Part shown: positions 16,857 through 25,726 of the stretch, piece after piece
Numbering within the stretch: position 1 is the stretch's first letter
How the letters are laid out: the number at the start of each line of letters is the position of its first letter
Source of the DNA: DASXKD01 sp963734725
GTDB taxonomy: Bacteria; Actinomycetota; Actinomycetes; Streptosporangiales; Streptosporangiaceae
Direction of reading: 5' to 3'
Assembly (NCBI GenBank): GCA_963734725.1
Contig: CAVTIX010000015.1
Coordinates: 186,001-250,000 of the forward strand
DNA length: 64,000 bases
Program-made: the position numbers and the translations under genes
Notes under the pieces: generated by a model
Seen by the model: only the letters and a program-made list of their open reading frames with translations
The model's database searches: none
What the model was told of the DNA's origin: nothing

Positions 16857-18391
16857 GCCGGGGCCGGGCCGGTATAGCCGGGGACGACCCCCCGGGCGGT
16901 GCCGATCAGGGGGCCGGGCGCGCATCCCGCGACCCGCTCCCGCCCGTAGCCGGGTACCGGAGCGGACGGGCGGAGATCGCCGGGCTGGATCACGGGCTGC
17001 GGCCGTTTCGCGGGCCGGAGCGACCAGCGCCGGTCCCGGGCCACCGCCGGCTGGAGCGCCCAGCGCCGGCCCCGGGCAACCGCCAGGCACATGACGCTCA
17101 GCGGCACGAGGACGAAGACGGAGGCCGTGAAGATCCCGTGGCCGCGGCTGAACAGGCCGAAAGCGAGGGCGGTCGGCACGAAAACGCCGTATCCCATGGT
17201 GCTGACCACCGAGGAGACCCCGGCCCGGATGGCCGACGGCATCGCGTCGTGCAGGTAGCGGGTCAGCACGATGTTCAGGACCGTGACCCCGAAGATCGTC
17301 GCAACCTGGGCGCCGACCACCAGGCGCGGGTCCCGGAAGAACATGCCACAGGCGATCATGAGCGTGCCCAGCCCTGTCACCAGCACCGCGCGACCCCCCC
17401 GCAGCCAGCCGGCGAGGGCGCCGCCGCCCCAGGCGCCGGAGTACATGAGCGCGCAGCTGGGGCCATACCAGATCACCGGCAGCGCCAGGCCGAGGTACCA
17501 GAGCTGGTAGAACTCGATCAGCAGGCGCATGACCACGCAGTTGGCCACCAGGGCGACGACGATCCAGCCGACATGGCCCCTGGTCGTGCCGTGCACCAGC
17601 TGGCCGAGGTGTGCCATCAGGTGCGGTCTTGGCACCGCGCGGTGCAGCCCGGGCTCGCGGAACCGCCGCAGCGTGGCGAACGCGCAGCAGGTGAACGGAA
17701 TCGTCAGGAGGTATTCCAGCCGCAGGCTGTACCGGGCGACGAGCGCGCTGAACAGCGCGCTGGTGATAAAGGCCGTGGCCTCGAACATCTGCAACCGGCC
17801 GTAGCAGCGCGCAAAAGCCTCAGCCGAGCCGGTTTCCTCAAGGACCACGTCGTAGATCGCCGAGTCGTAGGTCCCTGCGTACGCCGCGTAGAAAAGGCCC
17901 CAGACCGAGATCCCGGCGGCGTACATGGCGAGACCGTGGCTGAGGCCGCAGACCAGGGAACTGACGATCAGCGCGCACGTGGCGATGTAGAGCACGCCCT
18001 TGCGGCGCCACCGGTCGGCGAGAACGCCGAGCGGGATGTTGGCCACCATCATGACCACGATGTAGACGAGTGTGGCGATCGTAACGAGGTAGTCATTCAG
18101 GCCCACCGACCGCATGAAGAGCTTCTCGATCGAATACCAGAGCACGAAGCTGTGAATGAACCCGGTCGCGTACAGGGGCCGCAGTCGTTTCTTGACGGGC
18201 TCGGCTACCAGCGGGCTGGTCATGGCGCCTGCCAGCGCCGCCGCGATTGCGCCCGGTCCCGCATGGGTCGCAGTTGCACCGGGTCCTGCATGAGATGCCA
18301 CCTTCGGTAGCTCACAGCCGGGGATCTCCATGCACAGCGTGCGGCGGGCGGATTGCACTGAGCTTGATACGGATCTTGCACCGCAGGTCAA
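16730..18391 (-). CDS. MFS transporter with long Pro/Arg-rich C-terminal tail
   Basis: A major facilitator with about 12 helices, starting near LYATGFIHSFVLWYSIEKLF. The cytoplasmic loop between helices 2 and 3 has the typical ANIPLGVLADRWRRKGV. The start is uncertain: ATG at 18220 (MTSPLVAEPVKKRLRPL) gives a natural N-terminus, ATG at 18331 a longer one, and 18391 is the longest. After helix 12 comes a tail of about 145 residues with a near repeat (RWALQPAVARDRRWSLRPA). The final 42 codons run antisense to the PPOX gene, so the original stop may have been lost. It follows the SARP gene by 66 bases on the same strand and is probably co-transcribed. Confidence 0.82.
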   Translation of the reverse strand: MTCGARSVSSSVQSARRTLCMEIPGCELPKVASHAGPGATATHAGPGAIAAALAGAMTSPLVAEPVKKRLRPLYATGFIHSFVLWYSIEKLFMRSVGLNDYLVTIATLVYIVVMMVANIPLGVLADRWRRKGVLYIATCALIVSSLVCGLSHGLAMYAAGISVWGLFYAAYAGTYDSAIYDVVLEETGSAEAFARCYGRLQMFEATAFITSALFSALVARYSLRLEYLLTIPFTCCAFATLRRFREPGLHRAVPRPHLMAHLGQLVHGTTRGHVGWIVVALVANCVVMRLLIEFYQLWYLGLALPVIWYGPSCALMYSGAWGGGALAGWLRGGRAVLVTGLGTLMIACGMFFRDPRLVVGAQVATIFGVTVLNIVLTRYLHDAMPSAIRAGVSSVVSTMGYGVFVPTALAFGLFSRGHGIFTASVFVLVPLSVMCLAVARGRRWALQPAVARDRRWSLRPAKRPQPVIQPGDLRPSAPVPGYGRERVAGCAPGPLIGTARGVVPGYTGPAPAYGGPKVYRVGDPAKSLESRANTHSGRSANTLFSAGSTISGP

Positions 18392-18457
18392 GGCGGCAGC
18401 AGCCAGGCGTGAGCGCAGCCAGCAGATGCGCCGCCGGCTTCCGGCGCCTGCGGGGAA

Positions 18458-21400
18458 CTACGGGCTAAGGCGGCCCAGGGCGGGATCCAGGGAGTCTATG
18501 CGTATCCGTGCCGCCTCCGCCTCGGGCACGCCGAGGCGCTCGAAGATGTCCAGCGCCTGCCGGAACAGAATCCGCGCGGCATCGGGACGCCGGTTGCCGA
18601 GCGTCGTTTCTCCGATCCCTTCGAGGATCTTGGCCTCCTCGTAGGGGTCGCCGATCTCCCGGGCCAGCTTGAGCGCCTTGTGGTATTGGTCGATCGCCTC
18701 GTTGTAGCGGCCCGAAGCCCGGGATACATCGGCAATCCCGCGCATGGCGATGACCTGCTGGGACTGGTTCCCGATCTCCTCGGCGACCAGCCCGGCCTGC
18801 TCGTGGTGCAGCAGCGCCTCGTCGTAGCATTCCGCCTTGCGGTAGATGGCGCCGATGTCATTGAGGACATCCGCCTGATTGGGCAGGTCGCCGATCTCGC
18901 GGTAAATGATCAGGGCCCGCCGGTAGGCGGCCAGTGCCTGCTCGTAGCTGCCCTTGTAGTCGTAGACGCCGCCAATGTTGTGGTACAGGATCGCCTCGTT
19001 CTGCGCCCCGCCAATCTCGGCGAATATCTTCAGCGAGTCTTGAAAGGCCCCGAGCGCGTCCCGGTGATAACCGGACAACAAGTGCATCCGGCCCAGGTTG
19101 CTGAGCGTTTTCGCCTCGCCGCGCCTGTCGCCGGCCGCACGGTAGCGGGCGAGCGCCTTGGCCAGGTGATTCTTCGCGTCCGGATAGCGGCCGAGATGCC
19201 AGCAGGCGATGCCGGCGTGGCTCAGGGCATCGGCCACGCCGTGCTGGTCCCCGACGGCGTGGTACATGATCCGTGCCTCGCGGAAGTAGGCGAGCGCCTC
19301 GCGGTGCCGGGTCACCCGCGCGTGCGCCATCCCGATCTGGTCGAGCGCATGCGCCTCGCCGTGCCGGTCGGCCCGGGACCGGTAGATCGACGCGGCGTCC
19401 TCCGCCAGCGGAAGCGTCTCCTCGTGCCTGCCGGTCTCCTGGCTCACCTCGCAAAGTTCCAGCTCTGCCTGCGCGATCCTGCCCGGGTCCGCGATGTCAC
19501 GGGATGCCTGCAGGGCCAGGGCCTGCGCCGCGATCGCCTCGTCCCAGTACGCCCGGATCCGCAGGAAGCCGCCCAGCGCGTGGATCAGGTCCGCGCACTT
19601 GCGTTTCCACTCGTGCCGGGCCGCGTACCGCGCCGCCTGCAGCACGTTGCGCCACTCCGCTTCCAGCCAGGCTGCGGCCGCCTCCTGCGTGGCCGCGGGC
19701 GGGGTCGCGGCCGGCGGACGGGTGACCGACACCAGCATCCGGCGCCGGAACGGATACAGCACCCGGTCCGCCTCGTCCGCTGTGGCCAGGTAATAGTCGA
19801 AGAGCCTGGCGAGCGCCTGACGGTGCACCGACGGCGAGTCGTCCCGCGCGGCGCACATCGCCGCGTAGCCGCGGACGAGATCGTGGAACCGGAGCTGCCC
19901 GCCGGTGGCCCGGGTCAGCAGGTGGTGATCGAGCAGGACGGCGATGGCCTCCTCTGCCTCGGCCAGGGTGCAGCCGCCAAGCGCAGCGGCGGCATGCGGG
20001 CTGATCTGGGCGCACGGGCTCAGGCCCAGCCGCCGGAAGAGCTGCTGATGCCCGGGCGCCAGGGCACGGTACGACAGGTCGAAGGCGGGCGCCCACTCCA
20101 TGCCGGCTGGGGCGGGCGCCCACTCCAGGCTGGCGCCTGCCGCGCCGGCCAGTGCAGGCGGGCGCGACAGCTCCGTCACCAGGTCGCCGAGCCGGTACGG
20201 GTAATCCCGGGCCAGCCGGCCCGCGGTGACCTGGATGGCGAGCGGCAGCCGCCCGCACAGTGCCACGGCCGCGGCCACCTCTTGGTCGTCCTGGGCCCGG
20301 CTGCCGCCCGCGATCTGCCGGAACAGCGTGATCGCATCGTCGACGGGCAGGACGTCCAGGATCAGCGACCGGGTCCCGGTGAGGCCGGGAATCCGGTGCC
20401 GGCTGGTGATCAGCACCAGGGAGCGGCCGCCGGCGCCCGGCAGCAGCGGGCCGATCTGCTCCAGCCTGGCGGCGTCGTCCAGGATCACCACGGCGCGGCG
20501 CCGGCTGAGCTGGGCCTGCCACAGCGCGGCACGCTCGCTGAGCGATTCGGGTATCTGCGCGGCAGGCCCGGTGAGCATCTGGAGCAGGCGGCGCAGCGCC
20601 TCGGCGGCCTCGAGCGATTGGCGCCCCCCGGAGTCGTGGCTGTGGAAGTTGAGGTAGAACACCCCGTCCGGGTACTGCCCGGAAACAAGGCGGGCGGCGT
20701 GCACCGCCAGCGCGGTCTTGCCCACCCCCGGCATGCCCTCGATCACGCTGACCCGGGGGGCATCGCCCGGCGCCTCGGCGAGCAGCCCGAGTTCCCCGCT
20801 GCGGCCTACGAACTCCGTGGTCTCGGGCGGGAGGGTGTCCGGGCGCGGCAGCCGGGCCGGAAGCCGCTCGGCAGAGGGCGCGGCCAGCACGGGATCCCGG
20901 CGCAGGATCCGCTGATGCAGTTCGGCCAGCGCCGGCCCCGGCTCGGCGCCCTGTTCCTCGACCAGGCGGCTACGCGTCTCCCGGTAAAGGCTGAGCGCGT
21001 CACCGGGCCTGCCGCTCCGGTACAGGGCGGTCATCTGGTAGGCGATGAACGTCTCGTCCAGCGGGTAGGCAACCAGCAGGTGGTGCAGTTCGCCGACCAG
21101 GTCGGCGTGCCGGCCGAGCGCGAGCTCACACTCGACCCGCTCCAGAATGGCCGCCCGGCGCTCCTCTTCGAGGCTGTCCCGCATCCGGGTCACCCAGCCG
21201 CCGTCGATGCCCGCGAGGGCCTGGCCGCGCCACAGCCCGTCCGCCTCGCGCAGCAGCGCGGCCGCCTGGTCATGGTCTCCGTCAGCAGCCAGGACATCCG
21301 CCTGCCGCCGCAGCCGGCGGAATTGATGCAGGTCCACGGCCTCGGGATCGACGTCGAGCAGGTAGCCCCTGGCTCTCCCGGCCAGCTGGACGCCGTCGCC

Positions 21401-21631
21401 GACGGCTTGCCGGAGCGAGCCACGGAGCCGGGCCATGTACGCGGACAGGCTCTCCCGCGCCTTGGCCGGCGGCCGGGCATCCCACAGCCGGTCAATCAGG
21501 GTGCCGGCCGGCACGGTGGTTCCGGGCGTCAGCAGGAGGATGGCGAGAACGCAGCGTTCCCTGGCCGGCCCAAGATCGTGTTGCCGGTCAGCCGACCAAA
21601 GCTCAATCGGCCCGAGGACCCGAAATTCCAT
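18458..21631 (-). CDS. SARP-family regulator (AfsR-like: DNA-binding/BTAD, NB-ARC, TPR)
   Basis: A 1057-residue AfsR-type pathway regulator. Residues 1-95 form the OmpR-like winged helix (MEFRVLGPIELW...GTLIDRLW), 98-243 the bacterial transcriptional activation domain, about 275-600 an NB-ARC ATPase with Walker A GMPGVGKTA at 299-307, and 680-1050 a series of tetratricopeptide repeats (for example AEALSHAGIACWHLGRYPDA). Such proteins activate secondary-metabolite or transport genes by binding heptameric repeats near promoters, with ATP binding as a switch. Likely targets are the MFS gene downstream and the small divergent gene at 22079. No clear SARP-box repeats were found by eye in the upstream region. 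Confidence 0.93.
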   Translation of the reverse strand: MEFRVLGPIELWSADRQHDLGPARERCVLAILLLTPGTTVPAGTLIDRLWDARPPAKARESLSAYMARLRGSLRQAVGDGVQLAGRARGYLLDVDPEAVDLHQFRRLRRQADVLAADGDHDQAAALLREADGLWRGQALAGIDGGWVTRMRDSLEEERRAAILERVECELALGRHADLVGELHHLLVAYPLDETFIAYQMTALYRSGRPGDALSLYRETRSRLVEEQGAEPGPALAELHQRILRRDPVLAAPSAERLPARLPRPDTLPPETTEFVGRSGELGLLAEAPGDAPRVSVIEGMPGVGKTALAVHAARLVSGQYPDGVFYLNFHSHDSGGRQSLEAAEALRRLLQMLTGPAAQIPESLSERAALWQAQLSRRRAVVILDDAARLEQIGPLLPGAGGRSLVLITSRHRIPGLTGTRSLILDVLPVDDAITLFRQIAGGSRAQDDQEVAAAVALCGRLPLAIQVTAGRLARDYPYRLGDLVTELSRPPALAGAAGASLEWAPAPAGMEWAPAFDLSYRALAPGHQQLFRRLGLSPCAQISPHAAAALGGCTLAEAEEAIAVLLDHHLLTRATGGQLRFHDLVRGYAAMCAARDDSPSVHRQALARLFDYYLATADEADRVLYPFRRRMLVSVTRPPAATPPAATQEAAAAWLEAEWRNVLQAARYAARHEWKRKCADLIHALGGFLRIRAYWDEAIAAQALALQASRDIADPGRIAQAELELCEVSQETGRHEETLPLAEDAASIYRSRADRHGEAHALDQIGMAHARVTRHREALAYFREARIMYHAVGDQHGVADALSHAGIACWHLGRYPDAKNHLAKALARYRAAGDRRGEAKTLSNLGRMHLLSGYHRDALGAFQDSLKIFAEIGGAQNEAILYHNIGGVYDYKGSYEQALAAYRRALIIYREIGDLPNQADVLNDIGAIYRKAECYDEALLHHEQAGLVAEEIGNQSQQVIAMRGIADVSRASGRYNEAIDQYHKALKLAREIGDPYEEAKILEGIGETTLGNRRPDAARILFRQALDIFERLGVPEAEAARIRIDSLDPALGRLSP

Positions 21632-22078
21632 GATCGCCTAGCGTCTTCCACCGCCTGCGGGCTAACTCTCGGCTGTCGAATGTGCGGCACGGAGCTATTA
21701 CTTCGGCGTTAATACCCGCCCTGGCCTTCTCGCACTCGCAGCGGAGGGCCTGATAACGGAGAAATAGGAAATGTTCATCCGCTGGTCAGCCCGAGTGCGG
21801 CGCAATTTTCATGGAGCCTTTCATGGAAAGAGCAGCCGGTCGGCGATAAACTCCTGCGCCGCGCCCGTAGCGGCCAGGTCCTCGCGGCGTTCGTGACTGG
21901 TGAGCACCATGAGGTGAGAATGACAGTCAGTGTGTTCAGTGGCTAGTGTTATGCAGTGGTTCCCCGTATCGTGGCCGCGCGGCTTGCCCGGACAGGCGCG
22001 GGAACACTTGCCTGAGTTCGTCCAAATGCCATGTCCCGGCGCCGGCAGAGGAGTAGTTTCTGCGTCCTAGAGGACCCA
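21632..22078. other. Intergenic region between SARP gene and small membrane-protein gene
   Basis: This 447-base stretch must hold the divergent promoters, but no strong -10/-35 pair is recognisable. On the minus strand, 21821-21910 is a 29-codon open stretch ending in a stop (MVLTSHERREDLAATGAAQE...) that looks like the tail of a real protein of unknown family. Short repeats of CAGTG occur at about 21920-21945 but their spacing does not fit a SARP box. Confidence 0.5.
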
Positions 22079-22354
22079 ATGTCTATGTCGTCTAAGAGGG
22101 GACCCTCTCCGATGAAGAGTCGTAGCTCGTTATGGAACGGCACGTCCACTAGCGGCCCGGCGGGCGGCGCGCACCGAAGGTTATCGGCGCACCGCAGATC
22201 CCCGAGGTCGGCCCGCGCCCGGGCGATGCGCGGGATTCTCGTCCTGGCCTTCGCGCTCGGCAGCCTTGGCGCCTTGGCGGTGGCATCGATGGGACCCACA
22301 GGCGGCGGTCACCACCACGGCGGAGTCGCCGTCAGCCATCCCTGGATGTGGTAG
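22079..22354 (+). CDS. Small single-pass membrane protein with His-rich C-terminus
   Basis: A 91-residue protein: a Ser/Arg-rich N-terminal half (to about residue 50), one hydrophobic segment (GILVLAFALGSLGALAVAS) and a short tail, GPTGGGHHHGGVAVSHPWMW. GAGGA stands 5 bases before the ATG at 22079; an in-frame ATG at 22031 has none. The family is not recognised. The gene is divergent from the SARP regulator and followed by a strong hairpin, which supports it as a real transcript. The His/Gly tail could bind metal; this is speculative. Confidence 0.45.
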   Translation: MSMSSKRGPSPMKSRSSLWNGTSTSGPAGGAHRRLSAHRRSPRSARARAMRGILVLAFALGSLGALAVASMGPTGGGHHHGGVAVSHPWMW

Positions 22355-22370
22355 TCCCGGATCACCCATG

Positions 22371-22398
22371 CCGGACGGCGCCGCACGGCGCCGTCCGG
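22371..22398. terminator. Strong hairpin between convergent genes
   Basis: Perfect 12-bp arms (22371-22382 and 22387-22398) with a 4-base loop, placed between the small plus-strand gene ending at 22354 and the minus-strand gene ending at 22448. It probably terminates both transcripts. Confidence 0.8.
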
Positions 22399-22447
22399 GT
22401 ACCGGGCCGGGCCTGCCGCAACGCTCGTCGCGTCCGGCGGCGGGCGG

Positions 22448-23653
22448 TCAGGGCGCGGGCGCCGGTTCGTCCTGCGGCATGGTGTGCGGGTACTTCAGCC
22501 CGGTGCCGGTGTTCAGCAGGACCACCTCCTCGTCGCCGGACAGCCACCCGGACACGCGCAGCTCGCGCACCGCCGTGACGCAGGCCGCTCCCTCCGGGCA
22601 GAGGAGGGCGCCTTCCAGCTGCGCCGCCGTGCGCTGATCGGCGAGCAGCGCCTCGTCGTCCACGGCGACGGCGGTCCCGCCGGTGGCGTACAGGGCATCG
22701 AGCACCAGGAAGTCGCCGAGCGCCTTGGGGACGGTAATGCCGAAGGCGATCGTCCGCGGGTGCGGCCATGGCTCGCTCTCGGCGGCCCCGCTGGCGAAGG
22801 CCTTCACGATCGGGGCGCAGCCGCTGGCCTGGACCGCCACCAGGCGCGGTAGCCGCTGCCCGATCCAGCCGAGCTCGCGCAGTTCCCGGAGCGCCTTGTA
22901 GATGCCGATGATCCCGACTCCGCCGCCGGTGGGGTAGACGATGACATCGGGCAGCCGCCAGCCGAGCTGCTCGGCGATCTCGAAGCCCATCGTCTTCTTG
23001 CCCTCGATCCGGTAGGGCTCCTTGAGCGTGGACACGTCCTGGAAGCCTGGGCGGGCCGGCGCCTCCGCGGCGACGAGCCGGCCCGCCTCCGCGATGCCCC
23101 CGCCGGGCACCCGCAGCTCGGCCCCGGCGGCCCGGCATTCGGCCCGGTTGATGGCCGGCGCGTCGGCGGACATGACGATCAGGCTGGGCAGCCCGGCCCG
23201 CGCGGCGTAGGCCGCCCAGGCGGCGCCCGCGTTCCCGTTGGTCGCCATGGCCAGCCCGGCGACGCCGAGTTCGGCGGCGCGGGACACGCCGACGCTGGCG
23301 CCACGCGCCTTGAAGGTGCCGGTCGGGATGAGGCCCTCGTCCTTCATCAGCAGCCCGGGCACGCCCAGCGCCCGGCCCAGCCGTGGCATGCCCAGCAGCG
23401 GCGTCATGCCCTCGCCCAGGCTGATCACCCGCGCGGCGGCGGAAACCGGCAGCAGTTCGTGGTAGCGCCACAGGTCCGCCGGGCGCCGTGCGATGTCCGC
23501 GCGGTCCACCCGCGCGGCCTGGCTAAGGTCGTAGCGCGCGAGCAGCGGCGAGCCGCACGTGCACAGGCCCTGCACCCGCGTGGCGTCATGGCCGGCGCCG
23601 CACCGGGCGCACTCCAGGTGGGAAAGGGCTGAGTAGGGCCGCCGCGCGATCAA
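22448..23653 (-). CDS. Threonine synthase-like PLP enzyme
   Basis: A 401-residue fold-type II PLP enzyme annotated in relatives as threonine synthase, which converts O-phosphohomoserine to threonine. The N-terminus has a zinc-ribbon with Cys15, Cys18, Cys31 and Cys33. The PLP lysine is Lys115 in TGTFKARGAS, the phosphate loop is YPTGGGVGIIGIYKA and ATNGNAGAAWAAYA binds the cofactor. The start overlaps the upstream methyltransferase stop by 4 bases. Pairing with a DUF574 methyltransferase is unusual for housekeeping thrC, so a divergent ammonia-lyase or synthase role is possible. Confidence 0.8.
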   Translation of the reverse strand: MIARRPYSALSHLECARCGAGHDATRVQGLCTCGSPLLARYDLSQAARVDRADIARRPADLWRYHELLPVSAAARVISLGEGMTPLLGMPRLGRALGVPGLLMKDEGLIPTGTFKARGASVGVSRAAELGVAGLAMATNGNAGAAWAAYAARAGLPSLIVMSADAPAINRAECRAAGAELRVPGGGIAEAGRLVAAEAPARPGFQDVSTLKEPYRIEGKKTMGFEIAEQLGWRLPDVIVYPTGGGVGIIGIYKALRELRELGWIGQRLPRLVAVQASGCAPIVKAFASGAAESEPWPHPRTIAFGITVPKALGDFLVLDALYATGGTAVAVDDEALLADQRTAAQLEGALLCPEGAACVTAVRELRVSGWLSGDEEVVLLNTGTGLKYPHTMPQDEPAPAP

Positions 23654-24486
23654 GGTTTGCGCGCGACGCCGCCGTAGGCCGATACCCCGTCCGGAGGGAC
23701 GATGTCGTCCGGGCCGGGCCGCCAGGTGTGGACGTAGACCAGGCCAGGCGGCACCAGGTCCAGCCCCTCGAAGAACCGGGACACCTCGGCCCGGGTGCGC
23801 AGCGTCTGCGGGGTGGACACGCGCTCGTTGTACCGCCGCTGGGCTTCGGCCTGGCCGGGGTGAATGTCGCTGGCCGGATGCGAGATGGCGAGGTAGCTGC
23901 CGGACGGCAGCGCGTCCATCAGCCCGCCCACGATCTCGTACGGGCCCTCGGCGTCCTGGATCAGATGCAGGATGCCGAGCAGCATCAGCGCGGTGGGCCG
24001 GGTGGGGTCCAAGGTCCTGGCCGCCGCCCGGGTGATCGACGCCACGTCCCGCGCGTCTCCGTCGATGTACTGGATGGTGCCCTTCGGGCCGCCGGCCAGC
24101 AGCGCCCTGGCGTGCGTGAGCACGATGGGGTCGTTGTCCACGTAGACGATCCGCGAATCCGGCGCGGCCTGCTGGGCGACCTCATGGGTGTTGTTCGCCG
24201 ACGGGATCCCGGTGCCGATGTCGAGGAACTGCCGGATGCCCGCGTCGGCGGCCAGGTAGCGCACCGCCCGCACGAGGAACGCCCGGTTCGCCCGGACCCG
24301 CTCCCGCAGTCCCGGGGTGGCCGCGAGCACCCGGTCGCCCGCTTCCCGGTCGGCGGTGAAGTTGTCCTTGCCGCCGAGCCAGTAGTCGTACACGCGGGCC
24401 GGATGGGCCACCGAGGTATCTATCTCGGCCGGCTCGCCCGCCGGGAGCGGGGCGGTGAGCCAGCCGTCCTGCTTGTTGTCAGCCAC
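23650..24486 (-). CDS. SAM-dependent methyltransferase, DUF574 family
   Basis: A 278-residue protein of the DUF574 (Methyltransf_19) family, expanded in actinomycetes. It opens with IDTSVAHPARVYDYWLGGKDNF, the family's hallmark, followed by the SAM-binding motif FLDIGTGIPSANNTHEVAQ and VYVDNDPIVLTHA. Most members have no known substrate. It is the first gene of a two-gene unit with the PLP enzyme (4-base overlap). Confidence 0.9.
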   Translation of the reverse strand: MADNKQDGWLTAPLPAGEPAEIDTSVAHPARVYDYWLGGKDNFTADREAGDRVLAATPGLRERVRANRAFLVRAVRYLAADAGIRQFLDIGTGIPSANNTHEVAQQAAPDSRIVYVDNDPIVLTHARALLAGGPKGTIQYIDGDARDVASITRAAARTLDPTRPTALMLLGILHLIQDAEGPYEIVGGLMDALPSGSYLAISHPASDIHPGQAEAQRRYNERVSTPQTLRTRAEVSRFFEGLDLVPPGLVYVHTWRPGPDDIVPPDGVSAYGGVARKP

Positions 24487-24707
24487 GATCTGCTGCTTCC
24501 GGTTCGCCCCAGTTCACTCCGGCATCCTGTCATGCCGGGGTCGGCGCTGCTCAGGAAAGGCGCCTGAAGGATCAGTCAGGCACCTCGCCGGCGGCGCGCG
24601 GGCCGGCCGCCGGGAGGCGGCCAGCCCTTCACGCGGGAAATGGGCGTCACCCGCCTGTCCTGACCGGAGGCGCAGGCACAGACAGGTGACGCCCGTCTTA
24701 GGGGGTG

Positions 24708-25340
24708 TTACCCGTTAGCCCCGCAGACCGGCCAGGCGCCGATGCCCTGGCCCGCGAGCACTCGCTGGGCCACGGCGATCTGCTGCGACCGGGAGGCCCC
24801 GGCCGCGGCGGAGGAGTACTGGCCGCCACCGTAGGCGTCCCAGGTCCCCTGGGAGAACTGGAGCCCGCCGGAGAAGCCGTTGCCGGTGCTGGTGCTCCAG
24901 TTGCCGCCGGACTCGCAGGCAGCGATGGCGTCCCAGTTCACGCCGCTGCCAGAGTACGAGCCGCCCGAGTACGACGGGGCCGAGCTGGTGGCCGGCAGGC
25001 TGGACGGCGACTGCGCGGACGCGGCCGGCGCGGGCGGTGCGGGCGGCGTGGACGCGGCCATCGCGGCCCGCACGATCCATGCCTTGCGCGGGTGCCAGGT
25101 GCTCAGCCGCAGCCGCTGGCCCACCACGATCGCGTCCGGGTTGCCCACCTTGTGCCGGTTGGCCCACCACAGGGCGGGCCAGTCGGACCTGCTGCCGTAC
25201 GCCTTGTGGGCGATGCTTGACAGGGTGTCGCCCGGCTTGACGGTGTAGTTGCCCGGGGCGTGGTGCGCCGGCGCTGCATGCAGCGAAATCGTGACCCCCA
25301 TCAGGGCCTTCGCCACGCCGGCAGCTGGAATACTGAACAT
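24708..25340 (-). CDS. Resuscitation-promoting-factor-like protein with LysM domain
   Basis: A 210-residue cell-wall enzyme. Residues 31-80 form a LysM peptidoglycan-binding domain (YTVKPGDTLSSIAHKAYG...VVGQRLRL), a Pro/Ala/Ser linker follows, and residues 135-206 are an Rpf-type transglycosylase domain (NWDAIAACESGGNWS, with Glu143 as the probable catalytic acid; GLQFSQGTWDAYGG). A short hydrophobic N-terminus may be a weak signal for export. ATG at 25340 is chosen for its AGGAGG ribosome site. Rpf enzymes cleave glycan strands and help cells leave dormancy. The leader contains a long hairpin (25376-25411). Confidence 0.9.
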   Translation of the reverse strand: MFSIPAAGVAKALMGVTISLHAAPAHHAPGNYTVKPGDTLSSIAHKAYGSRSDWPALWWANRHKVGNPDAIVVGQRLRLSTWHPRKAWIVRAAMAASTPPAPPAPAASAQSPSSLPATSSAPSYSGGSYSGSGVNWDAIAACESGGNWSTSTGNGFSGGLQFSQGTWDAYGGGQYSSAAAGASRSQQIAVAQRVLAGQGIGAWPVCGANG

Positions 25341-25375
25341 GTCGGGGTTCCTCCTAAGGTTGATCCGACACACAA

Positions 25376-25411
25376 GGTCCCGGCGGGGTGCTGCAACACC
25401 TGGCCGGGACC
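25376..25411 (-). promoter_or_regulatory. Long hairpin in the 5' leader of the Rpf-like gene
   Basis: Perfect 9-bp outer arms (25376-25384 and 25403-25411) plus an inner GGTG/CACC pair form a strong stem 36 bases before the start codon on the minus strand. A terminator-like stem so close to the start suggests attenuation. The rest of the leader (25412-25726) has another hairpin, CCCCGC-CCT-GCGGGG, but no match to the c-di-AMP ydaO consensus that often controls Rpf genes. Confidence 0.5.
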
Positions 25412-25726
25412 GTTAATTAGCTAGCCCACAGTGATCGCGAACGTCACCTCCTGTCCCCGCAGGGCGGGGGTGTCACTGAAGATCACTGGACTCTCTCCTC
25501 TGGGCTGGGCCCTCAGCTAGCCATCCAGGAGAGAATAAACGCCCCATGCAAATCGGAGCACACCACAAGACCGCCAAAGCCCGCCCAAACCCTCACATAT
25601 CGTTACTTGTGTGACTGGTGAGGCGTCAGAGACATGCTGAGGTCCTGGCGATCCGGTTTTTACCGTCCCTAAACCATCCACGGATGTGGCGAACGGCACA
25701 TTTGACAGTATGACCGACTGGCGGTT
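25412..25726. other. Leader/promoter region upstream of the Rpf-like gene
   Basis: A gap of about 315 bases. It holds a small G/C hairpin near 25455-25470 and is more AT-rich from 25520 to 25690. No conserved RNA motif or coding sequence is recognisable, but its length suggests a long structured leader. Confidence 0.4.

Noticed and set aside
16787..18310. Long plus-strand ORF of about 500 codons opposite the MFS gene
   Set aside because: Its translation is low-complexity Arg/Gly/Pro/Ala-rich without domains and is the mirror of the transporter coding frame.
18680..21712. Plus-strand ORF of about 1000 codons opposite the SARP gene
   Set aside because: It is an antisense shadow caused by high GC content; the minus strand carries clear BTAD, NB-ARC and TPR domains.
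21915..21950. SARP-type direct repeats (CAGTG units) upstream of the SARP gene
   Set aside because: Unit spacing is 8-9 bases and irregular, not the 11-base period expected, and there is no nearby -10 element.
25412..25600. c-di-AMP (ydaO) riboswitch upstream of the Rpf-like gene
   Set aside because: Such switches are common at this position, but the conserved core segments could not be matched on the minus strand; only generic hairpins are present.
25517..25699. A 60-codon ORF in the Rpf leader
   Set aside because: It lacks a ribosome site and protein-like features and overlaps the putative leader and promoter.
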